Below, one piece after another: positions 1 to 42,500 of a stretch of DNA of 42,500 bases. The translations under genes and the position numbers were made by a program. Below the pieces are notes generated by a model that searched no databases, had not been told where the DNA came from, and saw only the letters and a program-made list of their open reading frames with translations. The stretch comes from Armadillidium nasatum (taxonomy: Eukaryota > Arthropoda > Malacostraca > Isopoda > Armadillidiidae), in assembly GCA_009176605.1 (NCBI GenBank), contig SEYY01000989.1, positions 49,240 through 91,739 of the forward strand. Direction: 5' to 3'. Positions within the stretch are counted from its first letter, which is position 1; the number at the start of each line of letters is the position of its first letter.

Positions 1-7717
<7,717 letters not shown>

Positions 7718-10239
7718 AATGGGTTACAATTTCCAATAAAAGGAGAAAAACTTCAATGGAAGTGCTTACTTTAAAACAAAACAAAAAAAATAAATAAATA
7801 AAAGGAAAAAATAATAATAAAAGGATGATTTTTTTTAAATAATGAAGTCAACAAATATAAATAATTCTAAAATGCAATTTATGAGAAAAAAAAAAAAAAA
7901 AAAAGTGTCATTATTTGGTACATTTAATGAATGTGATACATTCTTGGATTATCTTCAATTAAGAATGCACCAACAGAGCTGAAGAGAGTACATAAGAATT
8001 AAATCAACTTTTATGTTCTAATTAATTGCTTATGTCTGAAATCAAATTTCTTAAATATAAGAGAATATATATTTAAAACAAACAGCTTAAATAGCCTCCC
8101 TCTCTAAGGGCTTTATATCTTGTCAGTGGAGTCCTTCAAGAAAGGTTCTTGGAGGCCCATGATAGATACCTCTAGCTGGATAATCCTATCATAGATGTTA
8201 AACCAATGTCCTATTTTATGTATAGTGGCAATGTGCCAAGGCCAAAAAATCTGTACCTCACATTTTACCAGAGTAAAAAAAATCTTCCTAGCATTATTTT
8301 GCTTACATTGAAAAACCTACCCATCTGATGTTAGAAGGGTAGTTGTGAACTGATTCTGATTTTCTTTGTTTATCTAATTGAGAAGAGAAAAAATGGTTGT
8401 TTTAAATGCCTAAAGTCAATTTCTTTAAATAACAAATATGCAATCCTCCAAACACCATATGTAACATCTTCAACAACAAATACTAAAATTTTTCTTTGTT
8501 CCTTTTTCTATTGATCCTTCTTTTAAGGATAGTAGTATATTTCACTAAAGGGGGTTAGAAGTTCCAAAGTGCCCTCAAAACTTTCCACATTCTCCACTTC
8601 AACTAAAAGAGTAATCATTCATTATGAAGTCACAAATTTAAAGTAGGTTTGACTCAGAGTTCCTGAAATAGGGGAATTTAGAGCACTGTGTTACATCAAT
8701 TCATTAATCTACCTTTAAAACACTAGCCAAAATGGTCACAAATAACTGAGGTGTTTGGAATTCGAGCAACTGACCTCTGGCCTCCCTTATATTTCAATTT
8801 ATTAAGAGAAAAATATATGGACATCTTCAAAGCATCAGACTTAATTTCTTCAACTATCTACAATCATTTCAACTATTTTTACTTTCATACTCCAGTTGAA
8901 TTACTTCACATTTATTTTTAGCATATAAGAAACCAAAATTTGTAATTAATTATACCAATAATTATCACATTTGTATGAACCTAAATTTTTAATGTCTTAA
9001 AAATTTCCATTCATCATTAATTTAACCTGACAACAGATATGTACCAATACTAAACAATGGGGAATATTACTCTATACCTTTAAAGAGTTTATGCCAGTTT
9101 CCACATTTCCTATCCCTTGACATGAAATGTACAAGTATCCTAGAGCAACTATATAGCCACTTATGGACCGAATGAGGTCCCAGCCCTGGCCAACCCTGGA
9201 TAATAATCAGAGAAAACCAGGTTTTACCTGCCGTGGTTAAAATTGCAAATTATACTTTTTAATGGTGGATTAAATCAAACAAAATATAAGAAAATTAAGA
9301 TTTTTCTTCCTGCTTTTTCAATATTTTCTTTTTCCTTTCATAACTCCTCTTTTGCTAGTGAATATTCATCTTTGTGTTTTGATATTTTGATTATCCCATA
9401 AAGATTTGGTTGAAATTTTTTACTTGGGGCACCCATAGGTCTTCTTCTAATTTCCTGCCAGTAGATGTAACATTTAGCTATTTCAAGCCTATCCTGAAAC
9501 ATTGTAAAGTACTACCATACTTCTGGAGCTAATCTTTTCACCATAGTGACAAAGTATAAACAAAATAATTTTGAAATAATGTAGCTAATACAAATTTGAT
9601 ACACAGCAATAAAATAACAATGATATGCATAGCATTTCAGCATATTTTCTCTTTATATTTTCAATGTAGTGAAAATACAACCAATGGCCACCACTATGTC
9701 TTGGATTTTGATAAAAATTGGTGTATAAGCTTATTTTACCTTGAAAAGCCACTAGTTCCAAAAAAAATCTTCTGCAGTGAATACTTTTTACGTTATGGGG
9801 GTCCAAACTTTTATGGGATGAGCCCCACTCTCTAACTTTGCGGGTCCATATTTAACTTAATTTTCAAAATAAACCAAACATAATACATATTTGAAATCAG
9901 AAAGACTAGATGTGTCTGTTGAAGGTAATATATTGATTTTACAATGAATAAGTAAAAAGTTCCCCCATTCCCAAACTCCTTTCGGAAAGTAATATTTTTT
10001 TATTTTTTTAATTAAATTTAGTCTTTCAACTATCAAATAAAGCAATAAAAAGTATGTGTATGAGCTATTTAGGTTATTTAAAAAATTAATGAAAAAAGCT
10101 AATTTTTAAAATGAATAAAAATGTAAAATATCCCAGATTTTTTGTATCTTCTGATATTTAAATTAAAAATTTTTAATTTCATTACATTTTATTTCAGATA
10201 ATTCATTTAAAAAATTGTAAAAAATTTAAAATTAAAATC
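7718..10239. other. Intergenic, upstream of ubiquilin; no gene recognised
   Basis: The first tens of bases are presumably ubiquilin 5' UTR and promoter, but no TATA box or initiator could be assigned. The rest is AT-rich unique sequence with short, unlikely reading frames, plus the dispersed repeat copy at 9160-9306. Confidence 0.6.
9160..9306 (+). repeat. Dispersed repeat, copy 1
   Basis: Matches 41160-41308 in the same orientation, sharing blocks such as taataatcag, ttaatggtggattaaatca and atataagaaaattaagattt. No terminal repeats or tRNA-like boxes were found, so the class is unknown. Confidence 0.8.
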
Positions 10240-12110
<1,871 letters not shown>

Positions 12111-12268
12111 CAGATAGCAAAAAAAACTAAATTTTATAATCATTTAATATTTTCAATCTTGTTTTCACCTTCATAAGTTCAATAAAAAAAATTGGCATCA
12201 ATTCTCAGCATCAGTAAATTTAAAAGTATCTATATCAGTATGGGTTAAAATTTTGGTTTCGCTCTATC

Positions 12269-12271
<3 letters not shown>

Positions 12272-12354
<83 letters not shown>

Positions 12355-12358
12355 TATT
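12272..12358. repeat. (TA)n array
   Basis: Closes the 3' side of the decayed transposon-like gene. Confidence 0.95.
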
Positions 12359-14398
<2,040 letters not shown>

Positions 14399-15088
14399 AG
14401 TAATGACATATTCTGATTTCTGTTTATTAATTCAATATTTCTCAACCCTTGTTGCGCAGAAATTCTTACTGTCCGTAAGAATAATTTATCGGAAATCACT
14501 CATGCAGTGCGTATATTATTTTATTAAAATATATCAACATTTTAAGCGTAAAATATATTTTGCCATCTATTTCAAAGATTACAATTCAATGAATTCGAAA
14601 AAATAATTAATTAAAAAAAAAAAAAAAAAAAAACTCGTGAATGATTTTTAAATTACCCCATTCAAGGAATTTCCTGCTGAATAGCATGAAGAATTTAACA
14701 CAACTGAGCTTAGTGAATAATTATAAGTAATTTGCCCTACAAAAAAAAAGGAAAAAAGAGAAAATTCACTGTCCTCCAAAAGTTTTGTATAATATATAAA
14801 GGTAAAACTACTCTATAATCACATCAAATCATAAATCATTCATATGTATTGCATTAAATTTATTTTTCATTATATAAAAGTATTTGTGTATATATTATCG
14901 GTATGTGTTTGAGATGTGTTCTGGTCTTACCAAAAATTCTAATAAGAAGAAAACGAAAGCTTAGCACGCCTAATAGGGATGATTAATACTTCAAAATAAC
15001 GATATTTTGAAAATATATTTAATTGTTAAATACTGTACAGCAGAGATTATTTATAGAGTATAGATATTATTATTTTGACCCCATGCTT

Positions 15089-15190
<102 letters not shown>

Positions 15191-15343
15191 CGCTGAAATT
15201 TTCTCACGCCAGAGCATAAAGTATAAAAATATTGATCCTTCTATAGTCGTTTTATATGTTATTCCAAGCTGTGGATATACATAGACTTTAGTTAAAGCCC
15301 AGACTGTGATTAAAAAAAATCTATGGATATATTGATAACGAAA

Positions 15344-15413
15344 TATCGATAATAATTTCGAAATTGAATACTAGTTAAAATATCTGTATCGATACCAAAG
15401 TCTATGATCGATA
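15344..15413 (+). promoter_or_regulatory. Cluster of TATCGATA (DRE-like) sites upstream of NCBP1
   Basis: Two exact TATCGATA palindromes (15344-15351, 15387-15394) and a seven-of-eight match (15406-15413) lie 150-220 bases before the NCBP1 ATG. In Drosophila this octamer is bound by DREF in TATA-less promoters of housekeeping genes; carrying that over to this species is an inference. No TATA box is evident; a pyrimidine-rich ttctttcagctctcc (about 15415-15429) could hold the initiator. Confidence 0.45.
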
Positions 15414-15566
15414 CTTCTTTCAGCTCTCCTGGCTCCTTTGGCCTAGGTCTAGTTTTCTATATTTTGAGAAATTAGAAGTGTTTTGATTCTGTTTATCATA
15501 CTGAAAACGATTGATTTCTAAGTTGCTTTAAGTGAGATCTTATTTCAATTTTAAAATTCAAGTACG

Positions 15567-31062
<15,496 letters not shown>

Positions 31063-31146
31063 GAGGGTTTTCAATAGCCTTTTAAGAAAGAAGCAAAGAA
31101 ATATGATAGGCGGAAAAGATATTTTAAATTTTATTTAATTTTAGTA

Positions 31147-31279
<133 letters not shown>

Positions 31280-31349
31280 TATTTTATTATATTATTTATT
31301 TATTTTATATTATATTATTTTAATTTTTTTTTATTTAAGGAAATTCTGT

Positions 31350-31355
31350 ATTAAA
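31350..31355 (+). terminator. Candidate NCBP1 poly(A) signal ATTAAA
   Basis: The first ATTAAA after the stop, followed by a long T run and tgttgaaagtgctt, a U/GU-rich downstream element. No AATAAA occurs between the stop and here; the next AATAAA noted is at 32579. Transcript data would decide. Confidence 0.35.
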
Positions 31356-31404
31356 AATTTTTTTTTTTTTTTTTCAGTGTTGAAAGTGCTTGCACTTATA
31401 TAAA

Positions 31405-32037
<633 letters not shown>

Positions 32038-32133
32038 GCAACGGAAATGCTTATCATCATCATCATCATCAAGGGTTATATTTTCTTTATTTAGACCTAA
32101 ATTGTTAACAATAGCCAATGACTTGTTATTTAG

Positions 32134-32244
<111 letters not shown>

Positions 32245-32641
32245 AATGTAAAAATTTAGCGCTTAAATTACATATTGTTCTATGACTTTGCATTTATTAG
32301 CCTCTATATTGAGTAGTATCTTGAAGAGATTGTGCTTAAAGTGTATTTCATATGCCTACAGCTTATATGCTTATGTAGCTGTGTATGGACCTCCTTGTGT
32401 ATTTAATATGGTTATTAAGAACTTAAATTCTTCAGTAGATAAACATGTTTTTTTGTATTTTTAACATATTAGAAAGGACATAATGAAAAATTTTTCTGAA
32501 GGTATATATATGGTAAAATATATTTTATTAATAAGTTTAAGTATAATGCTAAAAGTTATGTAATATCTATTTTGTAAAAATAAAATAAAAAAAAGCATTT
32601 ATATTCACATTAAAATGTTTTACAAAAATGCTTTTTAAGAT

Positions 32642-32672
<31 letters not shown>

Positions 32673-33090
32673 ATTTTTTTTATAAAAAATGTTAAGATAA
32701 TTATTTCGAAGTTCTAAACAGTAGAAGTTAGTTTATGAAAGAGAAACGCAAAGAAAATAGATCAAGTGTGGAATATACAAAATTTTTACGACCTAATTGT
32801 ATTTGATATTGATGCCACTTGAAAGATTATGAATTAGTTATTACTTTTTATAGCCTCTATATTGATAAGGCAGCTTCTATGTTAAGTAGATTTGTGAAGT
32901 TTGGGAATTCTTATGTTTGATATGGATAGAAACCCAAGTATGGTTGCTTGTATTGTTGATATATTGGTATCTTAAGCATGCTAAGTAGTGTTTGAGCTGT
33001 ATTGGTGGACATCATTGAATAAGGTGATGCCTCATAAAGATGTCTCTTGGATGTTTCTCAATATAAATATAATTTATATAATAATTATGT

Positions 33091-33658
33091 ATCAAAAAGG
33101 CTAAAAAGTATGGCGGTATTTACCTGTGAAGTAAAAGTATGCTGAATAAATGGATTGCGTACTGTATATAAATGATGGATTGGTTATGACGATTGCTGGT
33201 GAGGACACGGTCTTCATCAGACAGGGTTAGTAGAATATGCAGTGAAAAAGGATAAAGAGGATTTAACACATGAAGAAAGATGAAGTTCGCTATCTTTTAA
33301 TGTTAGATATGTCGGCTTTTGACATGGATCAATGAAATGAGCGCCAATATATAAATCCATATTGTATGAAAATTAATAATAATGTCTTTGAGAATAAGCA
33401 GGATGCTAGGGCTGTGGTTTATTGACCAGGGCTTTTATATGTTTCCAATCATCAATATTAAGAAAAAGGTACGGTGATATTTATTTGGAAAGTTAAAAAG
33501 AGGGACAATAAGCTGAATATATATGTGAATGACAGGCTGGGTTATGATGAGAAATGATGTTAACAATGTTTTTTTTAGGATTGGCTTATGTTTCCATCCA
33601 TTAATTTCAAGAAAAAGGTACTATTTACCTGGAAAGTTAAAATGGGGGTTGAATAAGT

Positions 33659-33719
<61 letters not shown>

Positions 33720-33895
33720 AATGACAGGTTGCATTATGATGAGTAATGGTATGAACAAAGGTTTTTATCAGAATGGGTATTTTCTCCATCCGTCAATTTC
33801 ACAAAAAGGTACAAAATTAGCGTATATTTACCTGGTCTATGAAAAGGGTTTTAATAATAATAATGAGTATATATGTAAACAATGTTTCATCAGTT
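33091..33895 (+). repeat. Degenerate tandem repeat, about 150-base unit, 3-4 copies
   Basis: Units near 33091, 33461, 33611 and 33801 share aaaaaggtac, tatttacctggaaagtta, a TA seed, aatgacaggttg, ttatgatgag and gtttccatccat-type text in the same order. The gap 33230-33420 holds a more decayed remnant. No coding function seen. Confidence 0.75.
33660..33716. repeat. (TA)n array inside one tandem unit
   Basis: Sits exactly where the neighbouring units carry only tatata or atatatat. Confidence 0.95.
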
Positions 33896-34827
33896 AATTG
33901 CTTCAAAACAGGGCGGGTCTTAATATTGTTTAATGCTTTGTAATAATGACCTCCCTGGTGACTGGTGAATATTATCAGTTTGTGCTCTGCGTGAGGCTTG
34001 GTTGGGTTCGGTTAATATCTGGGGAATATTTCCGTAAATAAAGTAATGTTATAATATTGTGAAAATATTCAAATTATATATATTACAGAGTTACGAGCTT
34101 ACATTTGTGTGCGTGATACTTTTTTTATTTTTTTATTTTTTTAATTCAGTGTTACATTATGCTAATATTACTTATTACGTATATAAAATACAATTTTATA
34201 AAAATAAAATGTTAATTTATAATTTTATGTAACATTTAGTATTTTGTTTAAAATATTTAATGAAAATTTTTTTCTCATTAAAAATTTCTTAATTTGTTTT
34301 AAAAGTTAAACGAAATTAGCATTTTTAAAAACTATTCATGTCTAAATAAACTAATATTTTTAAACCAGATAACAATGTGTGCAAAAAATGTATTCATGCT
34401 TGTGTGTCTTTTTATTTAGTTGAAGTTTTGCTTTGTCTGGTTTATGTTTAAATAGTAGCTATGATGCCTGATCCTACTGAGTAAATGAGCTTGTGGAGAT
34501 GTATATTTGTGTTTGAGAGAGGGAGAGAGTAGGGTGCTGATGTGTTAAAGTAATATGTGTGTGGGTATGTGGACGTGTTAAGTGTGCTTCGGCGTTTGAG
34601 AGAATGTGTGTGTCCGCCTTTACATATTTCTAGAGCTTACGTCATACTGATAAAGTACAGTATCTAGAGCGCATAGGGTATGAAATACTTCTACAGCTAC
34701 TATAGCGACTAGCATATTAATAACTAGTTATAGTAATAATAATGATATTAAAAATAATAATAATAATAATAGTAATAATAATCATAATAATAATAAAAAT
34801 AAAATAAAAATCAAATAAAAAATACAA

Positions 34828-37832
<3,005 letters not shown>

Positions 37833-38180
37833 TATGATATGCAAACTTTAAAGCCAATAATATAATTCTATTTTTCAAGCAATGTTGCTGTTTATGCTTA
37901 TTCTAATTAAAGTGTATATTTTCTTTAAATTAAAGGGTAACCAATAAACAGCTTTGCAGAAGACAATGAAAATGCAACCTCATATAGGAATGCCAAAAAC
38001 GAATATAGAAATAAATATGTGTTTGTAATTTATTTATAATTATTAATTTTTTATGTAATAATTATTAAAAAATTTTTTAGCAAGATATTTTTTTTAATAA
38101 TAATGATAATGTGAAAAATTTAATATACACAAATCTGTAAATTACCTGCGATACTGTAATTAATGTCGTAGACAAAAGCT

Positions 38181-38280
38181 AAAAGTAACGGAGTAACGGA
38201 ACTTTTGTTACTTTTTCCTTTTTCTTTCAAAGAATCGGAATTATTTTTTCCAAGTAACGGAGTAACGATAACGGAATTCC
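38181..38280. repeat. Paired aagtaacggagtaacg motifs
   Basis: aaaagtaacggagtaacgga (38181-38200) and aagtaacggagtaacgataa (38252-38271), with gttactttt (38207-38215) inverted between them. Possibly the edge of a transposon; the TA array at 38295 starts 15 bases on. Confidence 0.6.
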
Positions 38281-38292
38281 TTTTTTAGGTAA

Positions 38293-38575
<283 letters not shown>

Positions 38576-38773
38576 TCAGCACCATATCCCGCATGATGCA
38601 AGAGGGTGGGAGAAAATATTAATATTCCTGCAACCGTACGTGGGAAGAGAGAGAAATACTGGTTTAGAGGGTTCGTAGCTTCTAGAACCATATAGAATGA
38701 TGATTGTCAGCTTGCTAGACCTGTCACAATCCATCTGAGACTGCCAATTAGTTCAAATGCTTATTAATAATTG

Positions 38774-40192
<1,419 letters not shown>

Positions 40193-40543
40193 CATTAATA
40201 GGTTCAGAAAATTGTTTTAAATTAAGCCTATGTTCATGTTGCAGTGATTACAGTAAGGTATTAAGGTGCTTTATTTATATTTTTAATTGGGAGACTAAAA
40301 GAGCCTATTATTATTTATAACTACATTCATTTGAATTTTGTTATCTTCAATACTAGTTGGAAGTTTTTAAACTGAAAAAGGTAAAAATTTGGTTCAATCT
40401 TAACATTTCTTTATTTTAAAAATATTGAAATATATAGACAACATAAATGTATATTAGAAATTTCCTTTATTTAATTTTATATTAAGGAAGAATTCTTTAT
40501 TCATTATTCAAATATATATAATTTAAATATACAATGCAATAGT

Positions 40544-40816
40544 GTCTTCAGAACATTGATTTTATAAATTTTAATTCATGTGAATATGGATAGACATAAA
40601 ATTTTAGTACTTTAAATTTAGAGCGCTTAAATTATGATTTAGAATAACCTTCAATTTGTGGAGTAATTTGATTGTATTGGAGAGTATAAGAAATTGGAGC
40701 AAAAATATATTTATCTCAATAGAATAAATTAATAGAAAATTGACAATATTGATAATTGAGGAAAAATATAATGAGTTTTCCAATGATGATGATTAATCAT
40801 TCAGTTACTAACAAAC
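40544..40816 (+). repeat. Second dispersed repeat family, copy 2
   Basis: Homologous to 19879-20217. A further short piece of it (gatgatgattaatcacccaa) recurs at 40886-40912. Confidence 0.7.
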
Positions 40817-41159
40817 TAAACTAAAAACTCATGAAAATAGATATTTAAAAATTTTAGAATAAATTATGGTAATTATTTATTTGCTTGATGATGATTAATC
40901 ACCCAATCACTAATATAAATAAGAATTAGTAAAAAGATATTTAGTGATTTCAGAGTTAATTATGAAAATTGTTTAGTTAAAGGTAAGAAAAGAATATTTT
41001 TTAAACCATAAAATTTTTTAACAAACTTAAATGATTAAGATGTCCTATTAAACCCTACAAGTCCAATAAAAAAAAAAAAATAAATAAAAAATTGCTGTAA
41101 CCTATTAGTATTGACAAAACAAATAATCTTTATATTTCAAAACTATTTATATATTGGTG

Positions 41160-41308
41160 TGATGAGGATATGGACTGACTGGGCCTCTGGCCAACCCCAG
41201 CCCCAGGTAATAATCAGGGAAAACCATGGTTTACCTGCTGGGTTTAATTGCAAATTGTTTATTAATGGTGGATTAAATCAATCTAAATATAAGAAAATTA
41301 AGATTTTA
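41160..41308 (+). repeat. Dispersed repeat, copy 2
   Basis: Homologous to 9160-9306. In one frame both copies could read NGGLNQ(T/S)KYKKIKI, so a coding origin is possible, but neither copy has a full frame. Confidence 0.78.
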
Positions 41309-42177
<869 letters not shown>

Positions 42178-42313
42178 TTATTTTTATTTTTTTTAAGGGT
42201 TTTGCAGGCTTTATTGGGATGTCCTTTAATTGATTTTCATTTAAATTGTTAAGAGATTTTTATAGTTTAAAAATACTTATTTTCTATCATGAATTCTTGA
42301 TTTTTTATTAAAT

Positions 42314-42416
<103 letters not shown>

Positions 42417-42500
42417 CCATAAAGTGGGTGTAATTTGGTCCAGTGGATAAAATTATAATTACAATGCAAAATGTTTAAAGACTTTGTACCTAACAGGTGG

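Noticed and set aside
9585-9835. Overlapping frames of 73-79 codons on both strands
   Set aside because: Short, no family resemblance, and they overlap each other on opposite strands.

Overview
This is a eukaryotic nuclear window. The spliced genes, GT..AG introns, non-LTR and Penelope-like retroelement debris and very heavy microsatellite load suggest an arthropod, possibly a crustacean. The lineage call is an inference from gene and transposon style and is not certain. There is no prokaryotic, CRISPR or viral content that I can see.

Two conserved housekeeping genes lie head to head. On the minus strand (1-7717) is ubiquilin, the Ubl/STI1/UBA proteasome shuttle; eight complete coding exons and part of a ninth are present, and the C-terminal UBA domain lies beyond the left edge. 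On the plus strand (15567-31062) is a complete 16-exon gene for nuclear cap-binding protein subunit 1 (NCBP1/CBP80), which joins with open phase into 789 codons, about the usual animal length. The 7.85 kb between the two start codons holds a broken transposon-like gene (about 10240-12110), the tail of a Penelope-like element (13588-14257) and, 150-220 bases before the NCBP1 start, a cluster of TATCGATA-type sites.

Downstream of NCBP1 (31063-42500) no host gene is recognised. That part holds a 250-base GC-rich island inside (TA)n, a degenerate tandem repeat of about 150 bases, a decayed Jockey-like non-LTR retrotransposon (about 34950-37496), the three longest (TA)n arrays in the window and second copies of two dispersed repeats also found at 9160 and 19879.

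The dominant feature is (TA)n: about 40 arrays, mostly 80-140 bases and up to about 446. They abut splice sites of both genes and bracket nearly every transposon fragment on both sides. One sits at the apex of an inverted repeat. In one tandem repeat, short TA seeds in three units correspond to a fully expanded array in the fourth. A 2.1 kb imperfect inverted repeat in NCBP1 intron 1 carries a retrotransposon fragment at its centre. The two host genes work in unrelated pathways (protein quality control and nuclear mRNA cap recognition), so their neighbourhood does not imply joint function.
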